This document shows, in pieces, positions 1-10,653 of a DNA stretch of 64,000 bases; within the stretch, counting starts at the first letter, position 1; each line of letters opens with the position of its first letter. This DNA comes from Nocardioides plantarum (GTDB lineage: Bacteria > Actinomycetota > Actinomycetes > Propionibacteriales > Nocardioidaceae), in assembly GCF_006346395.1 (NCBI RefSeq), contig NZ_VDMS01000002.1, forward strand, positions 662,712-726,711. The letters are read 5' to 3'. The notes beneath the pieces are model-generated. The model had not been told where the DNA came from and made no database searches. It saw only the letters and a program-made list of their open reading frames with translations. A program made the translations under genes and the position numbers.

Positions 1-969
1 GCCGTTGTAGGCGAGCAGCTCCGCGGGCCAGATCTGGCTGTGGAAGGTGATGTTGTCCTTGCCCATGAAGTAGTAGGACAGGGCCTCCCCCTCCCCGTCG
101 GGTGCAGGGTTCCACCACTGGCGCCACGCCTCGGGGTCGCCGCTGCGGCGGGCCCACTCGATCGACGCCGACAGGTAGCCGACGACCGCGTCGAACCAGA
201 CGTAGAGCCTCTTGGTCGGGTCGTCGCGCCAGCCGTCGAGCGGGACGGCGATGCCCCAGTCGATGTCGCGCGTCATGGCGCGGGGGCGGATCTCCTTGAG
301 GATGTTCTGGCTGAACCGGATCACGTTGGGGCGCCAGGTCCCGGAGGCCTCGCGCTCGTCGAGCCACACCTTGAGCGCGTCGGCCAGGGCCGGCAGGTCG
401 AGCAGGATGTGCTGGGTCTCGACGAACTCCGGCGTCTCGCCGTTGATCTTCGAGACCGGATTGATCAGGTCGGCGGGATCGAGCTGGTTGCCGCAGGTGT
501 CGCACTGGTCGCCGCGGGCCCCGGCGGCACCGCAGATCGGGCAGGTGCCCTCGATGTAGCGATCGGGCAGCGTGCGTCCGGTCGAGGGCGAGATCGCGCC
601 CTTGGTCGTCTGCTCGACGAAGTAGCCGTTGTCCCAGACCCCGAGGAAGAGCTCCTGCACGACCGCGTGGTGGTTGCGGGTGGTCGTGCGGGTGTAGAGG
701 TCGTAGCTGAGCCCCAGCGCCACGAGGTCCTCGGCGATGACCCGGTGGTTCTGGTCGGCGAGCTCCTGCGGCGACAGGCCCGCCTCGTCGGCGGCGATCA
801 GGATCGGGGTGCCGTGCTCGTCGGAGCCCGAGACCATGAGCACGTCGTGTCCGGCCATCCGCGAGTAGCGGCTGAAGACGTCGGAGGGCACGCCGAAACC
901 GGCGACGTGGCCGATGTGGCGCGGACCGTTGGCGTACGGCCAGGCGACGGCAGACAGGACATGGGTCAT
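1..969 (-). CDS. metG: Methionyl-tRNA synthetase, N-terminal part (runs off window)
   Basis: This gene charges tRNA-Met in the cytoplasm and is class I. The first 323 codons are present. The protein starts [21 protein letters not shown], which carries the HIGH nucleotide-binding motif. A zinc knuckle of two C-x2-C pairs lies near residues 140-160 ([20 protein letters not shown]). The last residues in the window belong to the conserved segment around [15 protein letters not shown]. The KMSKS loop is outside the window. The ATG is preceded by TAGCCT (977-982) with a 7-nt spacer, so the transcript is probably leaderless. That -10 box overlaps the stop codon of the MOSC gene upstream on the same strand. 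The identification is secure; only the truncation by the window edge limits it. Confidence 0.95.
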   Translation of the reverse strand, partial: MTHVLSAVAWPYANGPRHIGHVAGFGVPSDVFSRYSRMAGHDVLMVSGSDEHGTPILIAADEAGLSPQELADQNHRVIAEDLVALGLSYDLYTRTTTRNHHAVVQELFLGVWDNGYFVEQTTKGAISPSTGRTLPDRYIEGTCPICGAAGARGDQCDTCGNQLDPADLINPVSKINGETPEFVETQHILLDLPALADALKVWLDEREASGTWRPNVIRFSQNILKEIRPRAMTRDIDWGIAVPLDGWRDDPTKRLYVWFDAVVGYLSASIEWARRSGDPEAWRQWWNPAPDGEGEALSYYFMGKDNITFHSQIWPAELLAYNG

Positions 970-979
970 GGACCCAAGG

Positions 980-1873
980 CTAGTGAGCAGGCGCCACCGG
1001 GTTGCCCGTGGGCACGCGCAGCGGCCCGCCGCCGGGCTCGACCGCCTCCAGGACCTCGACCTCGTCGCCGGCCCGCAGCACCACGCCCGGGCTGTCGGGC
1101 ACCAGGTTGACCCCGAACCAGGCCTTGCCGTCGTACCGGCGCAGCCGGGCCAGGCTGGCGATCGGCTCGCGCTCGCGCAGCCCGGTGTCGGGGTCGATCG
1201 TCGTCAGCACGCACCGCGCACAGCCCTTGACCGCCCGGAACGTCGCCCCGCCGATGCGGACCACGCGCCAGTCGTCCTCGCTCCACGCCGGGACCCCGCT
1301 CACGACCACGTTGGGCCGGAACCGGGACATCGGCAGCGGCTCGCGCCCGGTGGGGGCGTTGGCGAGCACCTCCTCGTCGAGCGCGGCCAGTGACTCCTCG
1401 GTCGTCACGAGCAGGGGGTAGCCGTCGGCCAGCGACACCCGGTCGCCCGGGTCGCCGAAACCGCCCGGGAACGAGCCGCTGGTCCGTCGTCGGGTCGGGT
1501 CGTCGAGGTGCACCAGCCGTACGTCGACCCCGAGCGTCGCGCTGAACCACGCGTCGGCCGCGGGCCCGGCCGCGGCGGCGGTGAAGGACGACGAGAACAA
1601 CGACACCGCGACCTGCGTGGTCGGCTCGGGGGTCTCGACCTCGACGGGGTCCACCCCGGGCGCCGTCAGGCGTAGCCCCGTGGGGGTGATCTCGGGGTGC
1701 ACCAGCACCAGCCGGTTGACCTCGCGCGCCGTGACCGCCGTGCCCGAGGCGTCGACCAGCATCCAGCGTCGGTCGCCGGCCAGCCCCTGGGGCTCGACCA
1801 CCGCGGTCTCCACGGTCTCGCCCCGACAGGACTTCACGGGGTAGCGGTGGAGGGAGGTCAGGGTCGCCGGCAC
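980..1873 (-). CDS. MOSC domain protein (YcbX/mARC-like)
   Basis: About 297 residues. The N-terminal beta-barrel starts [16 protein letters not shown], which is characteristic of MOSC_N. The MOSC core follows ([11 protein letters not shown], then [14 protein letters not shown] with the conserved cysteine that binds molybdenum cofactor in this superfamily). Family members are molybdenum N-hydroxylate reductases or sulfur-transfer proteins; the substrate here is unknown. I chose the GTG at the right end because TAGGCT (1881-1886) lies 7 nt upstream. In-frame extension further upstream runs into a repeat and looks non-coding. The TAG stop lies inside the -10 box of metG, so the two genes are tightly packed but probably have separate promoters. 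Confidence 0.85.
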   Translation of the reverse strand: MPATLTSLHRYPVKSCRGETVETAVVEPQGLAGDRRWMLVDASGTAVTAREVNRLVLVHPEITPTGLRLTAPGVDPVEVETPEPTTQVAVSLFSSSFTAAAAGPAADAWFSATLGVDVRLVHLDDPTRRRTSGSFPGGFGDPGDRVSLADGYPLLVTTEESLAALDEEVLANAPTGREPLPMSRFRPNVVVSGVPAWSEDDWRVVRIGGATFRAVKGCARCVLTTIDPDTGLREREPIASLARLRRYDGKAWFGVNLVPDSPGVVLRAGDEVEVLEAVEPGGGPLRVPTGNPVAPAH

Positions 1874-1959
1874 GGGGTCGAGCCTAGGCGGGGTCGGCCT
1901 GTCGCTGCGGCGGTCTCGACTCGCGGTGACTGCGTCCCCGCGGCTCGACCACCGTGGGT

Positions 1960-2007
1960 CCACGGTCGTCGAGCCGGGCGAGCCCCGGCGAGCCCGAGTC
2001 GAGGCGC
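1960..2007 (-). repeat. 48-nt interspersed repeat, copy 1
   Basis: Read on the minus strand this matches 22677-22724 at nearly every position (GCGCCTCGACTCGGGCTCG..., ending GGCTCGACGACCGTGG). It fills most of the gap between the MOSC and DsbA-like genes and contains CTCGACTCG/CGAGTCGAG type inverted elements. Confidence 0.7.
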
Positions 2008-2026
2008 CCGCAGCGACGTACCGACC

Positions 2027-2689
2027 TCAGCTGAAGTCGAGCGACCCCGTCCGCGACCGCTTCAGCTCGTAGAAGTAGGGCACCTTCGCGACGGCGACGC
2101 AGCCGTCCCAGAGCAGCCCGGCGTCCTCGCCGCGCGGGATGGCCGAGAGCACCGGGCCGAAGAAGGCCGCGCCCTCGAAGGCGATCGTGGGGGTGCCGAC
2201 GTCGTCGCCGACCTGGTCCATGCCGCGGTGGTGGCTCTCGGCGACCGCGGCGTCGTAGGAGGTGTCGTCCATCGCGTCGACGACCTCGGGCTCGAGGCCG
2301 GCCTCGGCGAGGGACTCCACGATGATCTGGCGGCCGCGGTCGGCCTGGTCCTTGAGCGAGCGGCCGTCGTGGTGGATGCGGGTGCCGAGGGCGGTGTAGA
2401 GGGGCAGCAGCACGTCCTTGCCGTGCTTCTGCTCGGCGGCGATGCAGACCCGCACGGGGCCCCAGGCGGGCGCCAGGAGGTCGCGGTACTCCTGCGGGAT
2501 GTCCCGGTCCTGGTTGAGGTAGGCCAGGCTCATCACGTGCCAGGTGACGCTGATGTCGCGCACCTGCGCGACCTCGAGGATCCACCGCGAGGTGATCCAG
2601 GCGAACGGGCAGAGCGGGTCGAACCAGAAGTCGGCGTTGGTGGTGTCCCCGGTGGGGGCGGTGTCGGGGGTGGTCTCGGTGGCAGTCAT
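2027..2689 (-). CDS. DsbA-fold oxidoreductase related to mycothiol-dependent nitroreductase Rv2466c, with CPFA active site
   Basis: 220 residues. The fold signature ADFWFDPLCPFAWITSRW sits at the N-terminus, and VGTPTIAFEGAAFFGPVLS (cis-Pro region) and IPRGEDAGLLWDG are near the C-terminus. The sequence follows M. tuberculosis Rv2466c, as I remember it, almost throughout. That enzyme uses Cys-Pro-Trp-Cys with mycothiol to reduce disulfides and nitro-compounds. Here the second cysteine is alanine (C-P-F-A), so a two-cysteine mechanism is not possible and a monothiol mechanism with mycothiol is inferred. An in-frame TTG four codons upstream is an alternative start. The neighbouring pepN fits the Rv2466c-pepN arrangement of mycobacteria. 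It is probably cytosolic, as no signal peptide is visible. Confidence 0.88.
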   Translation of the reverse strand: MTATETTPDTAPTGDTTNADFWFDPLCPFAWITSRWILEVAQVRDISVTWHVMSLAYLNQDRDIPQEYRDLLAPAWGPVRVCIAAEQKHGKDVLLPLYTALGTRIHHDGRSLKDQADRGRQIIVESLAEAGLEPEVVDAMDDTSYDAAVAESHHRGMDQVGDDVGTPTIAFEGAAFFGPVLSAIPRGEDAGLLWDGCVAVAKVPYFYELKRSRTGSLDFS

Positions 2690-2727
2690 GTCGACACTCA
2701 ACCACCGCGACCGTCGGGGGCTTCCCG

Positions 2728-4410
2728 TCAGGACCGGACCGTGACGGTCCGCTTGACCGAGACCTTCTCGGCGACGCCGTCGCCGGCATAGGAGATGGAG
2801 ATCGTCCGGGATCCGGGCGCCAGGCGGTCGAGCGCGAGCTGGACGACCCCGTCGACGAGGTTGCCCCGCACGGTGCGCTTGCCGACGCGCACGGACACCG
2901 ACCCGGTCGGCGACGTCCCGGGCGCGAGCACCCGGGCCCGCACGACCGCGCCGCGCTTGCGGCCGTTGGCGATCAACGAGAAGCGGGAGGGGGTCGTGAT
3001 CAGGCCGTAGTCGGCGAACCGGTAGGCGCTCTGGTAGCGATCACGCGCCACCGTGGCCTTGACCTTGATGTGGTGGCCGACGTCGGCCTCGGTCAGCTTG
3101 TACGACGACCCGGTCACCGTCGGCACGTGCACGCCGTCGCGGAACCACCGGTAGGACGCGGTGGCGCCGGCGGGCGCCCAGGTACCCGGGGCCATGGCGA
3201 GGGTGTTGCCGTAGCGGGTCCGGCCGGACGGGACGAACGGCGTCTTGACCTCCACGACGCCGGCGACGACCGGGCCGAAGCCGGTCGAGTAGCTGTGGAG
3301 ACCGGTGTAGCCGCGCAGCGTGGCGACCTCGACGACCGACACGTTCTTGCCGACCAGGTCACGGGTGAGGGTGAGCTTCGAGCTGTGCGGGGCGTCCAGC
3401 CAGGCACCGTCGGCGCGCCAGCGGTACTCGATGTCGGGCTTGGGGGTCCCCCACGTGCCGGGCACGGCGGACAGCACCTGGCCGACCTCGGGGAACCCCT
3501 TGACGCTCGGGGTGCTGAGCCGGTCGAGCGCGCCGAGCGCGACGGGCTCGGTCGGGTCCGAGGTGGCGACCGCCGGCACGTAGCCGTCGCGGGTCGCGGT
3601 CGTCTGCAGCGCGACCGGCTTGCCACGGTCGGCAGGCACCGGTGTGTACGACGTGCCCGTGGCGCCGGCGACCGGCACGCCTCCGACCAGCCACTGCATC
3701 GTCCGGGTCGCGCCGGTGGGGGTGAAGCTGCCGCGGTAGCTGGACAGCTTGACGCCGACCTGGGCGGTCCCCTCGACGCTCGGCCGCACGGCGGGCTCGA
3801 ACGCCGGCGGCGGCTCGGGGGCCCGGTCGATGAAGTGGATGAAGCCGGAGGGCCAGCCGGGGCCGTTGTTGTAGATCGTGCGCCAGTGGAAGTCGCCGGA
3901 CCAGGAGTCCTCGGAGATGACGATCTCGTTGGCCGAGACCACCCGCTCGACGTAGGCCACGTGGCCGCTGTTGCCGGCCCCCGCCGCGCCGGCGCGCCAC
4001 CAGGCGACCGCGCCCACGCGCGGCTCGGTGTCGGTGATGCCGCTCATCGCCACGCCCCAGTTGGTGGCGTTGCCGGAGCCGGTCCAGGGCCGCTCGGTCG
4101 ACATGCCGCCCCGGATCATCCGGTAGGCGATGTAGTTGGTGCAGTTGTGGCCGGCGTACATCCGCCAGTACATGGTGCTGCTGCGCGTGCCGTAGCCCGC
4201 GTGGCTGTAGCCGGCGTTGGCGCACGCGGTGTAGCCGGTGCACAGGTAGCGCGACGTGGCCTGCGCCGGCGGCACCGTGGTCGGCAGCGCGACCAGGAGC
4301 GTGGTGCCCAGGAGGGTCGCCAGGCCGGCGCCGAGCCCCGCCCGGGAGCGGCGGCGGGGCGCACGGACGGAGCGGGGGGAGAAGAGCACGGGAGACACTG
4401 TCAAGCACAT
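2728..4410 (-). CDS. Secreted CHAP-domain cell-wall hydrolase with Ig-like repeats
   Basis: 560 residues. A basic N-terminus is followed by a hydrophobic segment (GAGLATLLGTTLLVALPTTV) and an A-x-A type cleavage site near residue 51, so it is exported. The CHAP amidase/endopeptidase domain follows (about 55-195), with the nucleophile in HNCTNYIAYR and the histidine in GNSGHVAYVER. Three or four tandem beta-sandwich repeats of the VGQVLSAVPGTW...YRWRADG type come next, and then a C-terminal Ig-like domain ending in YAGDGVAEKVSVKRTVTV. CHAP enzymes cut peptidoglycan cross-links; the repeats probably bind wall polymers. The upstream gap is unusually AT-rich for this genome. A GTG four codons in is an alternative start. 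Confidence 0.85.
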   Translation of the reverse strand: MCLTVSPVLFSPRSVRAPRRRSRAGLGAGLATLLGTTLLVALPTTVPPAQATSRYLCTGYTACANAGYSHAGYGTRSSTMYWRMYAGHNCTNYIAYRMIRGGMSTERPWTGSGNATNWGVAMSGITDTEPRVGAVAWWRAGAAGAGNSGHVAYVERVVSANEIVISEDSWSGDFHWRTIYNNGPGWPSGFIHFIDRAPEPPPAFEPAVRPSVEGTAQVGVKLSSYRGSFTPTGATRTMQWLVGGVPVAGATGTSYTPVPADRGKPVALQTTATRDGYVPAVATSDPTEPVALGALDRLSTPSVKGFPEVGQVLSAVPGTWGTPKPDIEYRWRADGAWLDAPHSSKLTLTRDLVGKNVSVVEVATLRGYTGLHSYSTGFGPVVAGVVEVKTPFVPSGRTRYGNTLAMAPGTWAPAGATASYRWFRDGVHVPTVTGSSYKLTEADVGHHIKVKATVARDRYQSAYRFADYGLITTPSRFSLIANGRKRGAVVRARVLAPGTSPTGSVSVRVGKRTVRGNLVDGVVQLALDRLAPGSRTISISYAGDGVAEKVSVKRTVTVRS

Positions 4411-4543
4411 CCGTGGCGTTTTGCAACAAAAACCACATAACTCACAGCGGCCACATTTTCGTGCACCACGAACTACAGGCGTGTCGTTTTCCTCCGCTCC
4501 CCCGACCGACCCGGGCCGGAGCCCGCGGCGACCACGGTGGTGC
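4411..4543. promoter_or_regulatory. Divergent AT-rich intergenic region between CHAP gene and pepN
   Basis: About 130 bp including a clearly AT-rich patch (TTTTGCAACAAAAACCACAT and CACATTTTCGTG). It lies upstream of both the CHAP gene and pepN and must hold at least the CHAP promoter. I could not assign a -35/-10 pair or a known riboswitch with confidence. Confidence 0.4.
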
Positions 4544-4556
4544 CAAGATGTCGCGC

Positions 4557-7106
<2,550 letters not shown>

Positions 7107-7111
7107 CCGGC

Positions 7112-7150
7112 TCGCACCTCGGCCGACCACCAACGTCGGTCGAGGTGCGA
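7112..7150 (+). terminator. Hairpin terminator of pepN
   Basis: A 16-bp stem (TCGCACCTCGGCCGAC pairing with GTCGGTCGAGGTGCGA, one G-U) with a 7-nt loop starts 6 nt after the pepN stop. There is no T-tract, as is common in actinobacteria. The right arm is repeated about 20 nt further on (GTCGGTCGAGGTGCGA, 7155-7170). Confidence 0.65.
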
Positions 7151-7254
7151 CCACGTCGGTCGAGGTGCGAGGAGCCCTGGCGACGAGCCTCGAGACCCCC
7201 GCAACGGGTCTCGCGACCTGACCCCTGGGTCTGGTCACCGAGATCGGCTGCGGG

Positions 7255-7308
7255 GGTCTCGACGCGCTTGTCGCGGGTTCGTGCCTCACCCGCGACGCTT
7301 GCTCGACC
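7255..7308 (-). repeat. 54-nt interspersed element, copy A
   Basis: Starts GGTCTCGACGCG and ends GCTTGCTCGACC on the plus strand, with an internal hairpin (GTCGCGGGT/ACCCGCGAC). It has the same length and ends as 22587-22640 and 59557-59610. It lies in the roughly 240-bp spacer between pepN and the DUF5130 gene, which otherwise holds no gene. Confidence 0.7.
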
Positions 7309-7346
7309 TGCGCCTGTGACGTCCGGCGCTCGTGCCTCGCGCGGGA

Positions 7347-7733
7347 CTACAGGCTTGAGTGCAGGGTGTTGGCCGGCTTGGCGTGCTCGGCCAGCTGCTG
7401 GATGCCGCGGCGCAGGCCGCCCACCAGGTCGTCGTCGCGGAACAGCCCGACCATCGAGGCGACGGCGAGCTCGACCCCGTTGTCGTCGAGGTGGCGGCGT
7501 ACGTCGGAGCCGGTGACGACCTCGACCGCGCGCGCGACGGGGTCGACCATCACCAGGATGCTGCGGTCGGGGGCGACCAGGGAGCGGTGCAGCCCGACCG
7601 CGAACGGCCGCGGCGCGCCCTGCGCCCGGCCCACGAACACCGAGAACTCGGCACGGCAGAGCTGCTCGGCGCGACGGATCGTCAGGTCGAGGGCGGCCCG
7701 GTCGGCCGCCTTGAGGTACTCACCAGCGGGCAC
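7347..7733 (-). CDS. DUF5130/TPM-like protein
   Basis: 128 residues starting VPAGEYLKAADRAALDLTIRRAEQ. The GTG start has GGAGGA 4-5 nt upstream and lies inside the 3' end of the preceding gene, so translation is probably coupled. The fold resembles TPM domains (AEFSVFVGRAQG...RSILVMVDPVARAVEVVTGSDVRRHLDD). The ending VGLFRDDDLVGGLRRGIQQLAEHA is typical of actinobacterial DUF5130 proteins. No catalytic residues are obvious and the function is unknown. The family is usually found close to pepN and glbO, as here. In-frame sequence upstream of the GTG is shadow coding. Confidence 0.8.
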   Translation of the reverse strand: MPAGEYLKAADRAALDLTIRRAEQLCRAEFSVFVGRAQGAPRPFAVGLHRSLVAPDRSILVMVDPVARAVEVVTGSDVRRHLDDNGVELAVASMVGLFRDDDLVGGLRRGIQQLAEHAKPANTLHSSL

Positions 7734-8118
7734 TGGCTCCTCCGTCCGTCGGGACGGACTCGGACGAGCCGAGGGCGGGTGTGGTGGCGCCCGCCGGCGG
7801 CGCGGCGATCTCGCCGGCCTCGCGGCGTCCACCGAGCCACTGGTCCTCGGGGCCGGTGGCACCGGGCGCCACGCGCTCGCCCCGGGCGATGCCGGGCAGG
7901 TAGACGGCAGCGACGATGAGCACGAAGAGCAGGACGGGCACGCCGACCAGGACACCCAGGACGAACAGGGGGTCGACGTCGTAGGTGGGGCCCCAGCCCA
8001 CCGGGACCTCGGCGGACGCCGGGCCCGACAGCAGCGCGGTCGTGGCGAGCAGGGCAGCGGTGGAGAGCACCAGCGTGGTGGTACGGCGTACGGCGTGCTT
8101 GCTCACGGTCCCAGTCAC
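7720..8118 (-). CDS. Small exported membrane protein
   Basis: 132 residues. A signal peptide (RRTTTLVLSTAALLATTALLSGPASA) is followed by a short extracytoplasmic stretch (EVPVGWGPTYDVDP). One strong membrane span comes next (LFVLGVLVGVPVLLFVLIVAAVYL), then a low-complexity cytoplasmic tail. I chose the GTG because TAGGCT (8126-8131) is 7 nt upstream; a second GTG four codons in is possible. Its stop overlaps the start of the DUF5130 gene by 14 nt, so the two form an operon. No known domain is recognised. It may anchor or partner the DUF5130 protein. Confidence 0.75.
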   Translation of the reverse strand: MTGTVSKHAVRRTTTLVLSTAALLATTALLSGPASAEVPVGWGPTYDVDPLFVLGVLVGVPVLLFVLIVAAVYLPGIARGERVAPGATGPEDQWLGGRREAGEIAAPPAGATTPALGSSESVPTDGGASARW

Positions 8119-8189
8119 GGGTCACAGCCTACCGTCGCCCGTGGTCCGGGCGACCACGGCCTTCTCCGCGTCCTGCTATGCATGCACGC

Positions 8190-9209
8190 ATGCTCGTGCT
8201 CACCCCCGACCTCCACCCGTCCCTGCAGACCACCCCCTCCGGAGCCGTCGCCGACGCCAACCCGTGCGCCAGCGGCGAGACCATCTGCCACGCGGTCTTC
8301 GACATGACCGGCAACCGCGACCTCGCCGACTACTCCGACGTCCTGATCGGCCGGCCGCTGGCCCTCCTCGGACTGTTCGCCCTGGCGTTCGCGATCCGCT
8401 GGGTGGCGCACAAGGCGATCGGCCGGATCGCCGTACGCGCCGCCAAGGGGGTGCTGCCCGACCGGGTCAACCTGATCGCGACCGAGCGGCGCCGGCAGCG
8501 CGCCGAGGCGATGGCGAGCCTGTTCAAGAGCATCGTCACCGGCCTGATCGTCGCGGTCTTCGGCACCATGATGCTGAGCGAGGTCGGCGTCGACATCGCC
8601 CCGATCATCGCCAGCGCCGGCATCGTCGGCGTCGCGCTCGGCTTCGGCGCCCAGTCGCTGGTCAAGGACTTCCTGTCCGGGGTCTTCATGATCATCGAGG
8701 ACCAGTTCGGCGTCGGTGACGTCGTCGACCTCGGCGAGGCCACCGGCGTCGTGGAGGCGGTGACCCTGCGCGTGACCCGGCTGCGCGACGTCGACGGCAC
8801 GGTCTGGTACGTCCCCAACGGCCAGGTCGTCCGAGTCGGCAACCAGAGCCAGAACTGGGCGCGCACCGTGCTCGACGTCAACGTGGCCTACCACGAGGAC
8901 CTCGCCCGCGTGCGCCGCGTGCTCGGCGAGGTCGCCCACGACGTGTGGGAGGACGAGGACTTCAAGGGCCAGGTCATCGAGAAGCCGGAGGTGTGGGGCG
9001 TGGAGAACCTCGGCATCGACGGCGTCCTGGTCCGGGTCGTGCTCAAGACCACGCCCGGCGAGCAGTGGGGCATCGCCCGTGAGATGCGCCAGCGGATCAA
9101 GTCGCGCTTCGACCACGAGGGCATCGAGATGGCCCTCCCCCAGCGGGTCGTGTGGAACCGCAAGGAGGCGGCGACGGTCCCGGCCATCGACGACTCCGCG
9201 ACGACCTGA
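8190..9209 (+). CDS. MscS-family mechanosensitive channel
   Basis: 339 residues. Three membrane segments are visible (about 47-67, then FKSIVTGLIVAVFGTMMLSEV, then the pore helix IIASAGIVGVALGFGAQSLVKDFLSGVFMIIEDQF). The pore helix has the Gly/Ala pattern and the QSLVKD hinge of MscS. The beta domain follows (VVDLGEATGVVEAVTLRVTRLRDVDGTVWYVPNGQV), and then the alpha/beta C-terminal cage. It releases solutes under hypo-osmotic stress at the plasma membrane. Another ATG lies four codons upstream; the inner one is 7 nt after a TATGCA hexamer, so the start is uncertain. Confidence 0.9.
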   Translation: MLVLTPDLHPSLQTTPSGAVADANPCASGETICHAVFDMTGNRDLADYSDVLIGRPLALLGLFALAFAIRWVAHKAIGRIAVRAAKGVLPDRVNLIATERRRQRAEAMASLFKSIVTGLIVAVFGTMMLSEVGVDIAPIIASAGIVGVALGFGAQSLVKDFLSGVFMIIEDQFGVGDVVDLGEATGVVEAVTLRVTRLRDVDGTVWYVPNGQVVRVGNQSQNWARTVLDVNVAYHEDLARVRRVLGEVAHDVWEDEDFKGQVIEKPEVWGVENLGIDGVLVRVVLKTTPGEQWGIAREMRQRIKSRFDHEGIEMALPQRVVWNRKEAATVPAIDDSATT

Positions 9210-9253
9210 TGGCCGCCCGCCACGACCTGAGGCTGCAACGGCACAATGGGGGC

Positions 9254-9625
9254 GTGACGTTCTACGAGGAGATCGGTGGCTTCGAGACCCTCCGGACCAT
9301 CGTCCACCGTTTCTACGAGGGCGTCGCGACCGACGAGGTGCTGCGCCCGCTCTACCCCGAGGAGGACCTCGGGCCGGCCGAGGAGCGGTTCCTGCTGTTC
9401 CTGGTCCAGTACTGGGGCGGGCCGACGACCTACTCCGACACGCGGGGCCACCCCCGGCTGCGGATGCGGCACGCGCCGTTCAAGGTCGACCCGGCCGCCA
9501 AGGACCACTGGCTCACGCACTTCCGTGCCGGCCTCGACGCGGCCGACCTGACGCCCGAGCAGGACCAGCAGTTCTGGGACTACGTGACCCACGCGGCCCA
9601 GTTCATGGTCAACTCGCTGGACTGA
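9254..9625 (+). CDS. glbO: Truncated haemoglobin, group II (trHbO)
   Basis: 123 residues: MTFYEEIGGFETLRTIVHRFYEGVATDEVLRPLYPEEDLGPAEERFLLFLVQYWGGP. The proximal HisF8 is in RLRMRHAPF and TrpG8 is in DHWLTHF, both typical of group II. These globins bind O2 and handle NO, peroxide or peroxynitrite. The GTG start is 6 nt after CACAAT (9242-9247), consistent with a leaderless transcript. An in-frame ATG overlapping the MscS stop would add 15 residues unlike the family. The 3' end overlaps the convergent thioesterase gene by 17 bp. Confidence 0.92.
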   Translation: MTFYEEIGGFETLRTIVHRFYEGVATDEVLRPLYPEEDLGPAEERFLLFLVQYWGGPTTYSDTRGHPRLRMRHAPFKVDPAAKDHWLTHFRAGLDAADLTPEQDQQFWDYVTHAAQFMVNSLD

Positions 9626-10493
9626 CCGCCGGGCTCAGCAGCTCGCGCAGACCCTCGGGCGGCTCGGTGGAGCGCTGGGTCTCGGGGTCCCAGAAGACGA
9701 GGGCCACCCGCGACCTCGCCAGCGCCTCGGTGCCGTCGGCACCCCCGACGATCTCGCCGTCGATGGTCATCGAGCGGCTGCCGACCCGGGTCACCCTCGA
9801 CCACACGTCGTACGGCGTGGGGCGCAGCAGGATCGGGCGCAGGTAGTCGACGTCGGTCTGGGCGACCACCACCGGCGACATCCGCCGCCCGCCGCGGCGG
9901 GTCAGGTCGCCCATCAGCCGCACCCGCGCCTCCTGGAAGTACTCGAAGTACTTGACGTTGTTGACGTGGCGGTAGAGGTCGACGTCGGAGAACCGCACGT
10001 GCAGCGGGTAGTGGACGGCCCCGGCGCGGTCGAGCGGACCGAGCCGGGCGGCACGGCCCCGCGACGTCGCCGCGGGCTCGACGTACGGCGCCATGGCGGC
10101 CTTCTCCGCGTCGGTCAGGCGACGCGGGCGCTCCTGGGCGAACACGTAGGGGGTGAGCACGGTCGTGGCCCGCAGGTAGGTGGTGCGGCCGCCGTCGTCC
10201 TCGTCGTGGAAGACCTCGTAGGCCATCGTGAAGCTAGCCGCCCGCACCTCGGTGACCCAGCACTCGATGCCGATGGGCTCCAGCCGCAGGCCGAGCGGGG
10301 CCAGGTAGGTGACCTCGTGGCGGACCACCACCACACCGTCCTCGAGGTCGTCGTGGGTGGCGCGCCCCTGGCCGAGGGTGCGCATCATGTCGACCCGCGC
10401 CTCCTGCAGGTAGTCGACGTACGTCACGTTGTTGACGTGGCCGAGCAGGTCGAGGTCGGCCCAGCGCATCGGACAGCGGTAGAGGTGGCGCAC
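9609..10493 (-). CDS. Double-hotdog acyl-CoA thioesterase (4HBT)
   Basis: 294 residues made of two hotdog domains. The first starts MRWADLDLLGHVNNVTYVDYLQEARVDMM and the second starts VRFSDVDLYRHVNNVKYFEYFQEARVRLM. Each carries the D-x(6)-HVNN signature of 4-hydroxybenzoyl-CoA thioesterase-like enzymes. It probably hydrolyses acyl-CoA in the cytoplasm; the acyl chain is unknown. The GTG start lies 7 nt after GAGGAT. The convergent overlap with glbO and a divergent thiolase gene suggest a lipid-metabolism context. Similar two-domain thioesterases lie near glbO in other actinobacteria. Confidence 0.85.
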   Translation of the reverse strand: MRHLYRCPMRWADLDLLGHVNNVTYVDYLQEARVDMMRTLGQGRATHDDLEDGVVVVRHEVTYLAPLGLRLEPIGIECWVTEVRAASFTMAYEVFHDEDDGGRTTYLRATTVLTPYVFAQERPRRLTDAEKAAMAPYVEPAATSRGRAARLGPLDRAGAVHYPLHVRFSDVDLYRHVNNVKYFEYFQEARVRLMGDLTRRGGRRMSPVVVAQTDVDYLRPILLRPTPYDVWSRVTRVGSRSMTIDGEIVGGADGTEALARSRVALVFWDPETQRSTEPPEGLRELLSPAVSPAS

Positions 10494-10586
10494 CCCGGTG
10501 ATCCTCGCAGGTGCGTCCGGCCCGCTCGGAGGACCTCGTCGTGAGCACGGTCACACCACACCCACCCGGGCCGCCGCACCCTGCGT

Positions 10587-10592
10587 CCTAGT
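10587..10592 (+). promoter_or_regulatory. Probable -10 box of the thiolase gene
   Basis: TAGTCT lies about 60 nt before the start codon, so unlike most genes here the thiolase transcript would have a leader. A GGAG ribosome site follows 9-10 nt before the ATG. Confidence 0.4.
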
Positions 10593-10653
10593 CTGGCCCT
10601 GGACACCCGTCCGGCCGCCCATCCGCTGCACGCAGAGAACCGGAGCCACCCGC

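Noticed and set aside
1874..1963. Longer N-terminus for the MOSC protein
   Set aside because: The extra 30 residues lack conservation of composition, and the leaderless -10 box fixes the GTG at 1873.
4411..4543. Possible cyclic-di-AMP riboswitch before the CHAP gene
   Set aside because: Such switches often precede cell-wall hydrolase genes in actinobacteria, but I see none of the conserved core and the region is too short.
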